NCBI RefSeq assembly: GCF_003945595.2
Contig: NW_024104665.1
Span: 2,757,651-2,821,650 of the forward strand
Source of the DNA: Pipra filicauda
Lineage: Eukaryota; Chordata; Aves; Passeriformes; Pipridae
Direction: 5' to 3'
DNA: 64,000 nt
Each line of letters opens with the position of its first letter. The first letter of the stretch is position 1. The translations under genes were made by a program, and so were the position numbers. Positions 1 to 60,600 of this stretch are shown here, piece by piece. Under the pieces are notes generated by a model that did not search any database, was not told where the DNA came from, and was given only the letters and a program-made list of their open reading frames with translations.

Positions 1-48961
<48,961 letters not shown>

Positions 48962-50130
48962 AAGGATTATGTATCATGATAATCTTCATTAGAGGGTTTC
49001 TACACTGATAGAAAGCCTTCTGATGTACAAGACATAGAGCATAAGCAGGTCCATAAACAAAAGAAAGGTGGACAGGTTTATATTCATTTCAGAGGCATGT
49101 AACAGGAGTAGCCCTTTAATTAAAGCCCTGGCCTGAACTGGAATGATGAGCCACTTTAGGGATTATGCTTTACTGGTGGTCACTTGTGCCCACAATTGTT
49201 CCTTGGCATTGGGAACAATTGTTCCCTGGCATTGGGAACAATTGTCTAGATTTTAATAGATTTTTCCAGATATATACTCAGGGACCAAACTCTCTTCAAC
49301 TCTCTTCACCTGTTCATCTCTATTTTTCAAAATTATACCAGTTGTATAACCTTCATTTTGAAAAGGAATTTTGTTTAAAAGAACAGTCAAATACAAAACA
49401 ATTTCCACTTCCAGAACTATTTTTATTTGCAATACAAGGACCATGGGACTAAAAAGAACGAATTGTGTGTAATTGTTTCTCCTCTAAAAAAACCCCAAGC
49501 ATAAGCACATCGTGTAACTATTACAAGAAAGAGTATTCTCATGATACACTCTAGGCTTTGTTATACAGCTATTTTACTTGGCAAATCTTCAGCCTTGGTC
49601 TGGTCACTTTCTAAATAAACCCTCTCTGCTCCAGCCTTTTGAAAAAATCTAAATTGTAAGGGCACTGTTTTTTAGTATAGTTTTGTTAAACTGTACCTAA
49701 TTTCTTTAATCCAGAATAATAATATAATGCAGATGGCAAGAATGACTCACAATTCAAAACACAAGAATAACACAGAAAACCATTGCTCGAACTGTTGTGA
49801 GTAAACTTGGAGACATATAAAATCCATGTATAATATGTTTAATGTATATACATTGAGTCATAATATTATTTTGTAAAAGTCATGGGTTTTGTTTTTAATT
49901 TGTATTTATACATTTCATATTATAATACAAATATAATGTTCTTGCACACTGAAGACATAATGCTGCATCTGCACTATTGGACCTGGGAGCACTTTCCAGT
50001 TGTCTTTTTCAGCTGCAAGCCTCAGTGCTACATAGGGTCAAATGTATAGAAATTACACCCAGGGTTTTTTTCCTTCCTGTCCTCTCATTTTCATTTCCAT
50101 GCAAATAAACTACTTCTACAGGCTCTGAAA
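48962..50130 (+). other. PLEKHH2: PLEKHH2 3' UTR (end uncertain)
   Basis: Follows the stop codon without a splice signal. Candidate poly(A) signals: ATTAAA at 49119-49124, AATAAA at 49614-49619 and AATAAA at 50104-50109. I end it after the last of these as an inference; the real 3' end could be earlier or later. Confidence 0.4.
49192..49246. repeat. Palindromic tandem repeat in the PLEKHH2 3' UTR
   Basis: Two and a half copies of a unit near ggcattgggaacaattgttcc. It includes a perfect 16-bp palindrome, gggaacaattgttccc, at 49211-49226; neighbouring copies are also self-complementary. Confidence 0.85.
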
Positions 50131-53100
50131 TGGATCAGCAGCATAATCCAATAGATAATTTAGGTTCAGCCATAAAGAAGGTATTCAACATAAATCACTG
50201 ATTTATATAGATTTTACAGTTTCCACTTCTGCTCATGCTAATAATCATGGATCATTAATCCCTTATTGCCAGCCCTCATTTTTTGTTTGTTTTTTTAATT
50301 ATTATTACTTAAAACTGGAGTAATTTCACAATTGAAAATCTCTGGTTTATGATATTTAAACATTTCAGATATATACATACTCATAGTGAGAGAAAAGGAA
50401 TTTCCAGCTGTTTGCCCTCTGTGAAAGGTAGGGAGTATCCTCCCAAAGAATTAAAACAGACTGGAAGGGAGATACAGGCCATGAAGAGAACATGGTCTTA
50501 AGTGGAAAGGCAAACAGGCAAGCTGACTTGATAAATACATTTCTTCAGAAAGCTTTTGAAGTTCTTGCCACAGCTACTTCAGTCCACAGGGCTCAGACAC
50601 CACTCCATGAATGGTACCGTGGGCCAACGCTTTGTCTTGAAAATTACAACGAAATAACACACCTACTTATCTAGATGCTTTCACATTTGCAAGGTGGAAA
50701 GAACTTCCTGGTAACTTCCATCCCTTGGTGGTAGTTGTGGCACTAGACCCTTCTCTTTGACTGAGGAAGGGCCAGCAGCAGGAGGTTTACCTCCTCATAG
50801 GCAGCCAGTCTCCTGCCACCCTCAAGGGAAGCATATTGGGAGCTACAGGAGACCTTGGCACCAACAGCATCATCTTTTTGTGTTGCACCCTATGTGAAGT
50901 GATAGCATGGTGAAATTCATTTAGGAATTAACACCCCTTTGCAATCAGCAGAATAGTTACATTCCAGATTTGAGGTTGGCAGGGTGTTTACAAATTCAAA
51001 CAGATGCTACTAAAGTGTCTCAAATATGATGACTAGAAACTTCAGTTTACAAACACAAAAGCCTTCATGTCATTGTGAAATTATGATAACCTAGAACACT
51101 CCAACTAGTAATTCTTTCCTAGTTGTCCAGTTTCAAATGATTGTGGTTCTGTTATTAGAAGGCAAAAAAAGTGGAGCATTTTGGTAGTGAGTTTATCATA
51201 TAGTTTTTAAAATCTTTGTTAAACTTGGAGACAACATGATATACAATACAAACAGCTGATCTGCAGAATCGAGTTTTTTAAACAGCTTTCATTATCAGAG
51301 CCTTACAAACAGTTGTTTTATAAAGCAGCATACAATCTATGAAGCAGAGTATGACCTTCCTGCCTCCCTCTGGATAGGTAACTCTAGACACTGCTTTGCT
51401 TTTTAGTGTTCAGGTCTCGCTGCTGCAGAAACAATTCATGCATTAGTTTCCCTTTTTATGGCAGCACTTTCCAGACTTACTACTACTAACTGCTCATTTT
51501 AGGTCACCATTAATCCCATACAGCCACATTAGCAGAAATGCTGTGTTAATTTTTATGAAATAAATGCACTCAGAATCACAGTTACCGTCACAACACTACC
51601 TTAAACAATGGAGCTTCTTCCAGGATTTTGATTAGCAAGAGTGAGGTTTCTGTAGTGATAGTAACCTCAAGCAGACACTTCCCTTCACAGAATCAGCAAG
51701 TGGAGTCTCTTACACATGCAGGTACATTTCCAAACACAGATATGCATATCTCAGAGGACTTGCTCCATATTAATCGAGCTCCAGAGCTACCACACAACAC
51801 AAGACAGCTAAATTGAAAATTCCAGAGCCCAGGCAGATAATCTGCCTTCCCCACCCAGCCCAAGCCTTATGACTAATCCACATCTCAGTCTTAACCTTGA
51901 GCCTCTACCAGAACAATTCATACTGTGCTACCTAACCCATGCCTAAAGCCCAGGTAGGAACTAGACCTTTCTCACCTCCTAATCTTCAGCAGTGCTGATA
52001 CTATGGGAGCTGCCAAATGAGCAGGGACTTCTGGGACTGATGCTGAAGAACTTCCCATTCTCAAGGCTTGCAGAACCTAGGTTTTAAAAATATTGTCATG
52101 GTGAGATTAATATGTTACCACATGCAAGGAGACTTCACCTTCTGTCATGAATTTAAGAACACCTTTTGTGCTTGCTTTGAACTAGCAGTCAGAAGTTAAT
52201 ATTTAGAATTCAGTGTAAATTAATATACTACTTGAACTTCACTTTGCCTTCTCAATTTTGAGCAGCAGTGTAAGAGAACTGCTCATTTCTAAAACGCCTG
52301 TAGTACAGCAGGCAAATGATAAAACTTTGAGTTTTTAATACAATCCACAACATTATTGTTCTTTGTTATTTTGGATTTAAGTTTTTTTTTCAAATAGAAG
52401 CCTATATTTCCCTATAACAGAAGGCTGGTGTTGCTGTTGGAATCCCTTGTCAGACTACCACAGTTTTTATAGGTTTTAATTTTTCCTGAAGGAAAGAAGT
52501 CATTCTTGCATAAAGGAATTCAGCCCTTAAAGCTTTAGGTACAGCTTTAATAGTCCATACAGTGTAGTGCAATCCATTAGTTTGAGTTAACTTTAACTAA
52601 GGTGATTAGTAACTCAGTAATAATGAATTAGGAAGAAGTTTTTTGAGTTTTTTTCCTGGTTTTTTTACAGTTTCTAATTTAATTTGGGCTTCAGTACACT
52701 TAATAACTGTACACCCTTGCTCTGTGCTTCCCAGCTCAAATCTGTACTGCAGCATCTTGCAGATTTGCCATCTCTATCAGTGAGTAAATCACTGCAAAAA
52801 TACTTTGCTTTTTAATTTTATACTCTTGCTATTGCAGTAACACCTGCCTAGGTTATAGTGCCAGGAGTGATTCCTACCATAGTTTTGCTATCTTTGGCAG
52901 AGCAAGACCAGCTTTGTCCAGGGTTTTTGCTACATCTAGCTGCTGATTATAGATCAGCATTGGCTTCATATATATACCAAGATACCAGAAGTGTTCTGTT
53001 GAACTGAAATTGATGAAAGAAATGCACTTAGAAAGGCATCAGCATGACCTGCACTGTACAACGTTGACCAATGAAGTTTCTGGATTTTAATTAGCAAGAC

Positions 53101-53681
53101 GGTGATTTCCATAGGAGGCTAGCAAATTCTTTAGAAGATGCATGTAAAAACCTGGAAGTAAATAAAACCAGACAAAAGCAGCCATACAAATGCTTCTGGA
53201 ACCGAAACTGAGTGATTATGCAAGCTAAATTTAGGAAAAAAAATCTTATGTAAAGAATGGGCTTTACTTAGGTCAGTAGAAGGCTACATCAGCCTTCTTT
53301 GGGTAGGGAAGAAGGAACAGTTAAAATTAAATCTGTGTTAATCAGTATGAATGAGTCCACTTTCCTTGCATTGATCAAACAGATCAAATTATTTCATTTA
53401 TGTTTTTCTGTCTCCACTCTCTCAAGACACAAAGCAGCTACTCAGCTACAGAAGGTAGCTGTAATTGTTGTCCTGGATTTTGGGGTCACTTCCCTGATGT
53501 AGGACATCCTATACCTCTTTCATATTCAGAGTCATCCTGCTGTTTTACTGCACCCTTTAAATGCTACTTTCTGATCCAAGCCTAACATGATCTTTGGACT
53601 TGATTTTTGATAGATCTTGCTTGAAATAATCTAGTCCCTGTTTGTTACAGCATCTTACTTTGTATGCCCCAGTAACTACAA
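50131..53681. other. Intergenic region between PLEKHH2 and DYNC2LI1
   Basis: About 3.5 kb of mostly AT-rich sequence. I see no gene, RNA gene or recognisable transposon. Part of the left end could still be PLEKHH2 3' UTR (further AATAAA words occur near 51560 and 53161). Confidence 0.5.
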
Positions 53682-54133
53682 AATCACAGAATCCCAGAAT
53701 GGCTAGGGTTGGAAGGGACCACAGTGGGTCATCTGGTCCAACCTTCCTGCTCAAGCAGGGTCATCCTGGAGCATATGGCACAGGATTGCATCCAGACAGT
53801 TGTTGAATATCCCCAGAGAGGGAGACTCCACAATCTCTGTGGGCAATCTGTTCCAGTGCACGGTGAGTTGCACAGTAAAGAAGTTCTTCCTCATACTCCG
53901 ATGGATCTTCCCTATACTCCTATGCATCTGTTTCTGCCCATTGCCTCATGTCCTACTGTTCAGCAGCACCGAGAAGGGCTTGGTTTCATCCTTTGGCACT
54001 CCCACTTCATATACTTACAGACATTGATGGGGTCCCATCTCAATCGTCTCTTCTGGAGGCTGAACAGGCCCAGCTCTCCCTAGTTAAGTGAGATGCTCCA
54101 GTCTCCCAATCACCCTCGCTGCCCTCCGCTGGA
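53682..54133 (-). mobile_element. CR1 LINE fragment, reverse orientation (about 450 bp)
   Basis: Starts with atcacagaatcccagaatgg and ggttggaagggaccac, the reverse complement of the CR1 3' end, and continues leftward in the element through the ggagactccacaatctctgtgg, aagaagttcttcctcat and caggcccagctctccc blocks up to the reverse-transcriptase ORF end. The longest CR1 copy in the window; frames are broken. Ends about 260 bp before the CpG island. Confidence 0.95.
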
Positions 54134-54491
54134 CAATAAAATAATTACACAATAATTATTCTAACATAAATACACTTTCTTATACAGCAGTTCTGTATAA
54201 GGGAACTACTCAGGTCTCGTTTCGTTCCCTCCACTGCTAACAAATCTCAGTTAGGGACCATGAATAGTTCATCAAGAGCCAGTGCTTAAGGCTGAAGTCA
54301 GATAAGACTCATTTATGACTTGTTTACTCATCCCTGGTTTCCTCCATAGCTGGAGTATTTTGCCCCTTCACAAGAAATGCTACAGTCGAAGCTTCCTGAG
54401 GACCCGGCGCTCACCCTGGGTCCGGCGGAGAGGCGAGGGAACCCTGCAGACAGAAGCAGCCGGGGCGAGCACAGCGCCGGGGCCGGGCCGG

Positions 54492-54504
54492 AGGCGGGGC
54501 GGGA
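54492..54504 (+). promoter_or_regulatory. GC box (SP1/KLF-type)
   Basis: aggcggggcggga, a strong GC-box match about 90 nt upstream of the DYNC2LI1 start codon. Such boxes are common in CpG islands, so function is inferred. Confidence 0.5.
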
Positions 54505-54523
54505 GCTGCCCCGTCCCCGCGGA

Positions 54524-54540
54524 ACTACAGCTCCCGGCGC
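54524..54540 (+). promoter_or_regulatory. ZNF143/THAP11-type promoter motif
   Basis: actacagctcccggcgc fits the ACTACA..TCCC core of the ZNF143/THAP11 element (known form ACTACAATTCCCAGCATGC). Located 54-70 nt upstream of the start codon, the usual position relative to a CpG-island transcription start. Confidence 0.5.
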
Positions 54541-54550
54541 TCCCGGCGCG

Positions 54551-54564
54551 GTTCCCATGGACAC
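54551..54564. promoter_or_regulatory. Putative RFX X-box
   Basis: gttcccatggacac matches 11 of 14 positions of the symmetric RFX consensus GTTGCCATGGCAAC and lies 30 nt before the DYNC2LI1 start codon. RFX factors drive ciliary genes, and the worm orthologue is named xbx-1 for its X-box. Confidence 0.5.
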
Positions 54565-54593
54565 GGGGAGCCGGGCCCGCGCCCCGCCGAGCG

Positions 54594-54607
54594 ATGCCCA
54601 AGCCCAG
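54594..54607 (+). CDS. DYNC2LI1: DYNC2LI1 coding exon 1 (residues 1-5)
   Basis: ATG at 54594 inside the CpG island, then CCC AAG CCC AG and donor GTACTG. Phase 2: AG joins T of exon 2 to give Ser. G at -3 gives an adequate start context. An upstream ATG at 54557 is out of frame. Confidence 0.85.
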
Positions 54608-57600
54608 GTACTGGGGAGCCCTGCCCGGGCTCGGTGTCGGGGGGTCGCTCCCGCTGCCGTGGGGAGAAGGAGCCAGAGGCCGGGGAGCACAGCCTGGAAC
54701 AGAGAGAGAGGGAGGGACGGAGAGAGGGAAGGAGGGAGGCGGGCTTAAAACGGGCCGTTCCGGCCTCTGCCCCGAAAGCGAGCGGGGCTCGGGGCAGGAG
54801 ACGGCACGCCCGGCCCCTGGCCGGTTGCCGCTGTAAGGGACCCCACATAGAAGGGATCCGCAGGTGACCATGGGTGAGCCTGAGAACGGGGAGCCTTCGT
54901 GGCCCCGAGCAGCAGCTTCCCGGGACACCGAGCGCGGGTCCGGAGCCCTCCCGAGCCCACCGAGCCGTGCCCGGCTCCTCCGGGGCCGGCGTCGGGGAGC
55001 TGCCGCCTCCAGAGGCTGCAGGTCCCGCGGAAAGCCTGAGTCGATAGAAAACCTTTTAAAGGTGTCAGATACCGGAATGGGCTGCCCAGGAAGGTGGTGG
55101 AGTGACCGTCCCTGGAGGTGTTTAAGGAAAGTCTGGGCGCGGCACTTAGTGCCATAGTCTAGTTGACAGGGTGGTGTTCGAACACAGGTTGGACTCAATC
55201 TCAGAGTTCTATTTCAAGCTAATTGATTCTGTGATTAAAAGTACTCAAAGCCTCCCGCCGCAGAGCTGGTGTTTGCTCTGTGTGTGCCACAAATGGCAGC
55301 TGGGGTTACCTGAGGAATGTTACTTAACCCTGTTTGGTTAAAAGTGCTGCGACAAGCAGAGGGCATGTGATGTGAAATAATCACAATAATAATATACACC
55401 ACAATAACCTTCATTTAGATATTTTCAGGAATTATGGTCCATGGTTTTTCTCTAATTATTCTCCTCTTATTTTTTTTTCCAACTAGTGATACTTTGTGGG
55501 ATCTTGCTATAGCTGAAGTGGAGAAGAGAGAAAACCCTGATGATGATGTCAAGCAGGGGGAAGTTTGGGAAAAATCGATATTATTTATGGGAAACAAAAA
55601 TGGGGTAATGCTAAATACTGTACAATCATACACCTTTCAAACATAGTTTGTGTCAGGGAAAATATCTGGTATTTTCAGATGTTAAGGTTGACTTAACTTT
55701 AAAGACAGAATATGTCATGGTCTCATTCTGCAAAGAGTGGGCATTCCACACAGTGTGAATTCAAATTTATGGTTAGGATTATCAATGATGTGCTGATTCT
55801 TTGAGGTTTGGCTTCATTATTTTTTTAAAGTAACTGCCAAAATTAATGCTACCCTCTTTAATTGTTTTCCCTTGTAAACGTTTAACTGGTAACAATCCAA
55901 TTTAAGTGCATTGATACCAGATTTGTTGTAGATCAAGGCCTTGATATGCCACAATGAATTGTGTCTGTATTATGTCAGACCTATTTGAACATGCTGTATC
56001 ACTGATTGCAAACTCAGGATTCCATATACCTGAGGTTGTTTTAACTCATTGTCCCGTAAGTGCCCAATAAGTTGGTTCTTCTGTTAGCATTTGTTTGTAA
56101 AGTTAGCCAAGAAATATCTGCCTTTTTGATGAACTGAGTCATATTTTTTAAGAAGGCCTGGTATATGTGCAATCTCTTAGTCAGCAATTTTTAAAATACC
56201 TTTTTCAGAGAAAATACAATGATTTTTCATATTTACCCGGAATTCACTGATTTTTGAGATGGAAAGTGGCACAGGAGTTAACTGTAGAAGTGCTAGCCCC
56301 TTCAGTGTGGCGTGGTAGTCAGCGTCTGAATTTTAACAAAGTAAAGACGTATTTTTCTGTTCTTTATTTGTATTTTAAGCAGTCTTTTTTTTCCATCTCA
56401 TCAGTAATCATTAATTCCAGTGGAAATCACACATTACATAAATATGTTATTTATAATTAAAAACTGTTAAACAGTTTAAAAGAGTTGGTCAAACTGATCA
56501 CTAGTGTCTAATTTTAAGTACACTGTTCCTATTACTGTATTTGTCATCTCTATTAGTTTATAATTATAATAATGGTAGTATAATTTGATTCTGACTGAAA
56601 GTTGGAGTTAAGTTTCCACTATAAGGCTACAGACAATTACATGCATTTGCAATTTTCTGGTACTTTATTACTGGAATGTTAAATAACTTGATTTAGTGAT
56701 ACAACTTCTATGCTTTACTGATAGTACAGTAGCGTTCTTCTTTGCTTTTAATTTCCAGGGAAAGACCACTATTATATTGAGGTGTCTTGAGAGGTATGTG
56801 TCAAATATTTAAAAGCAGTTTTCACCTGTAGATTAGAATTTTACATAGCAGTTATATTGTGTGATAATTCCTAATGTATGCATACAGATGTGTTCTGTAG
56901 CTGGTTGGTCACTTATGAATGAGTTTATTTCCCTTCTTTACTACCTGTCATCTGACCCTTTCAGTCGTTCTCCTCCAGTATTAGAGAGCTGAAATGGCCC
57001 ATCTCTTCAGATTGGTGCTGCTGCTTCTCCTGTCTTCAGTACCTGAGAGCTTGTGTCCTGAAGTGTCCTCGCTGTACAGCTGTCTCTAAGCCACATCCTA
57101 AACTAACTGATAAATGTAATTTGGTAACTGTAGAATTAACTTCCTTTATTTAGAGGATCTTGACAAAATGAAGTTATTTTTCCTTGCATAGGGAAGAGAC
57201 TCCAAAGCCAACATTAGCCTTGGAATATACTTTTGGAAGAAGGGCAAGGAGGCACAATACAGTAAGTATTCAGAAAGTATAATTTACCATATATACATAC
57301 ATATATATATACATATGCATAAAAATAGTATGTTTTATTTTTATATAAAAGTATCTTAGAGGTTTTAGCTTATTGTCTGTGAAACAAAAAGGAGTTTAAT
57401 ATCATTTTATTTAGCTAGTTTAATTCTGTATTTTAATCAGTAATATGTTTTTTCCCCCTCACTAAAACACAGTAGATCAGAGACCAAATTATAACACAAA
57501 GCAATCAAATTCATCTATAAAAACTTGTGTTTGAGTGCTTTTATTTTCCCATTGCAACATAGTATGCATGCCTTTAGCTTTGTCTTTAACATGCAAAATG

Positions 57601-60600
57601 AGTACAAACCAATGATGTGAGAGAAACAGTCATCTTAGAGGATGTTAAATAATAATTAAGTTTTTGGGTTATGTCTCCACATCACTAAACTTTGCACTGC
57701 AGATTATGTTAATGGAAATAGTGAACCCATTCCCACCACAGCACAACACTGCTGAGCAGCAATAACTGTTGCTGCAGGGAATTGCTGTTTCAGTTGCTGA
57801 AGTGGGGAGTGGAAAACCTGACTCTGAAAGATAAAAATCACTTAAAGCTTTTCCCAGAAACTGAATCCAAGGTACAGGTTCATTACTTTTCTAGTTGCAA
57901 ACTTCTCAAAAAACATTAGTCTTGAGCTGCAATAAACAAAAAGAAAGTGAAGAGAACCTGATTTATTTTTTTTAAACATTTATCAATACTCATGCTGCTT
58001 CCTTATTTTTTTACTTTACAATAGCCATTTATCAATATAGTCATAGGCATGCCAGGAGTTTTTCCTGAGTGTTATATGGGATTACTTGAACGTGGGGAAT
58101 TTTGTATTTGGTTTTGGTTTTAGAAAATTCTAATGAAGTGTGTTCTTGTTCTGAGTCACTTGCATGAAAAGCCTGTTTACCAGATAAAGATTTTTCCTTG
58201 GTATTGCATGGAAGCACACATTTCTAACATAAAGAGACTCTTTTACAGCCTAAAGATATAGCTCATTTTTGGGAACTAGGTGGTGGAACCTCATTACTGG
58301 AACTCATTCGAATACCAATCACTAGCCACAACATAAGGTGAGTGTAAATATTACAATTCCAGAGTTAATTTCAGCTTTCCTTCAAACATAAGTAAATCTC
58401 TAGACCTTTTATTGTGAAAATCTCTTTCAAAATGTAAGAGAGAACATTTGTGATTTTTTTCTAAAAATCACTGTAGTACCACTGATACTTTGATCTTCCT
58501 TTTCGTACTTTTCTGCTAATAAACCAAGTTCGCAGTAATCTCAACAAAAAAAAAGTGGTAACATGGAGGAAGTAGGTTGGCCTTAAGCACATAGAACAAG
58601 ACACACAGAAAAAGAGAAGACATAATATCTTTATGCTCGGTAAAAGAGCAGAAAAAGCAACTTGGGGATATGTGAAAAATACAATCTTGCTTCCTACTTC
58701 TGCATGCAAACATAGATGCTCTTTCTGTGAGGGACAGTATTTTAGGGTGAAAAACAAGGCAAAAAATTGTGACCAAAGAAATCTCTGGATGTTTTGGAAA
58801 TGACCATCTAATGAGAAGATCAAGTAATAGAGAGATGATGTTTCCAAGAGGGACTAGAGCTATTGAACTTATTTGAAAACTAAAGGAAACAGGAATTTAG
58901 ATCAAATTAAGAGAATGGAGTGAGAAAAATCCATTAAAGTAATAGTATAGCATAGGAAGAAGAAATGCATGAAAAGTTGCATGAAGAAATGAGAGGGTTA
59001 GGGAGTGCGTTTTATGGGGGTTTTGATTAGGGAAGATGGAGTTTAAAGGAAGGGGAGAAAAGGATCAAAAGATAAGTTTTGTATTATGATGCATTGCTTT
59101 ATTTCCTTGGTAGTGAGCTTTAACTTCTGTGGGGAAAAGAAAAGGAGGGATACCGTTTTTATCAAGTACATTTGCTACTGTTTTGACTACTGAAATAATG
59201 CCATTATTTGCTGACAGACTAAAAAATAAAAATAAAACATGGCATGTGAAGCTCTTTGTTTCTAGAGAGCTTGGGAGAGAAAAAATTAACGATCATTTTT
59301 CAGCCCTTGTAAGTTAAATTAACTGATCTTCACCTCCATCAGTCTTTTCTTCCCTTTTTACTGACGTGAATAATCTTAAGATTCTTTGGTGGGATAGCAA
59401 CATTCTGTAAGAACAATGAACCTCTGTTCATAAGGCAATACTTTAACATGTTAGTAAAAAAATTCTACCATTTCAACTTAAGTATAACTGCTTTTCACTG
59501 GCTTTCTCATCTCTCTGTAGTCAAGCAATTTGCTTATTTAAAAGTTCCATGAACTGGACCTAGTTTCATCACGAGATTTTTCACCAGATTTTTTCCCACC
59601 CACAGCATTTTAAAGTGAAATTGGACATTCACTTTGCTTTGTAACCTTTCTAATACCACTCTGGTCTGGAATCCCCTTTTTCAAGTCAGGCTGGAATGTG
59701 ACAGAATGGTTGCATCCATTCAAGTGACTGCATTTGTGATGTTCTTTACAGTTGCACTTCAATGCAGTTAGTGTTTTGGGGACCAGGGTTTTGGAAGGAA
59801 AGGAGATTAGATGTAAAACATTTCTCATTTCCCTTTCATATTACAAAAAATTAATGAAAGTAGAGAACTTTCCAATATATTAATAGTTAGGAAAGATCCT
59901 AACTATTTGCTAACATTGCTTCATCTGGGATTGTAGAGTTTATGAGATGGCAAGGATACATGACAGTATAAATGCCTGGTCATACAGGAAGAAGGAGCTA
60001 AATGGGCTGAGGATATTTGCATATTTTACTGCTTTGAAAGAATGTTTGATACATGCAATCCCCCTACGATGATGGGCAGTTGCCAAAATAGTAGTTCTGA
60101 AAAAGAGACAAGGGAGAGGTTTCTTCAGAGTGCAGAGTATCCTTTGAAGCCATCTTCCTTTGCTGTCACATTTAATTCTCTCTTGGCATTTGTTTGTTCA
60201 CATTTGTAGTACAGTACAGTTTTATATGAAAATGTTGATTGCCTCGTGCACTGAATGTGTGACCAAATAATGCCTTTTTAATAGATCCTTTGCTGTAGTT
60301 CTTGTATTGGATCTGTCCAAACCTAATGAACTCTGGACTACTATGGAGAACCTTCTGCAGGTCACCAGGAACCATGTGAACAAAATTTTAGCCAAACTAG
60401 AAAAGACAAATCCTGAAGTAGCTGCTGAACTTAAACAGAAGATGCGGAACAATCTGCAGAGGGATCACCCAGTAAGTTACTTCTAATATTTTCTCCAGAT
60501 GTCACAGGCCTTTATACAGTTAAAGATAATGCTTTTGAAAATCATAAACAACTCTTTTAGATTTTTATGCATGACTGAAAATCCATTTGATGTAGATGAA

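Larger units (their letters stand above)
54395..55035. promoter_or_regulatory. DYNC2LI1: CpG island at the DYNC2LI1 promoter
   Basis: Abrupt change from AT-rich sequence to very GC- and CpG-rich sequence, the only such patch in the window. It spans the promoter, exon 1 and the first part of intron 1 of DYNC2LI1. No TATA box; a GC box at 54492-54504, a ZNF143-like site at 54524 and an RFX-like X-box at 54551 lie upstream of the start codon. Confidence 0.93.

Noticed and set aside
53709..54083. 124-codon plus-strand frame near 53.9 kb
   Set aside because: It lies within the reverse-oriented CR1 fragment and is an antisense by-product of it.
54864..55157. Alternative first exon of DYNC2LI1 starting ATGACCATGGGTGAG
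   Set aside because: Donor-like sites here would not join exon 2 in frame, the frame runs into the CR1 copy, and the 54594 start gives the conserved N-terminus.
54380..55198. 272-codon open frame on the minus strand across the DYNC2LI1 promoter, plus several other long frames there
   Set aside because: High GC content removes stop codons on both strands; the translation is Arg/Pro/Gly/Ala-rich without domain-like order, crosses the CR1 copy, and disagrees with the clear DYNC2LI1 exon structure.
58461..58847. 128-codon minus-strand frame in DYNC2LI1 intron 5
   Set aside because: Phe/Leu/Ser-rich translation of T-rich sequence, no recognised family, overlapping a second minus frame; no support as a gene.
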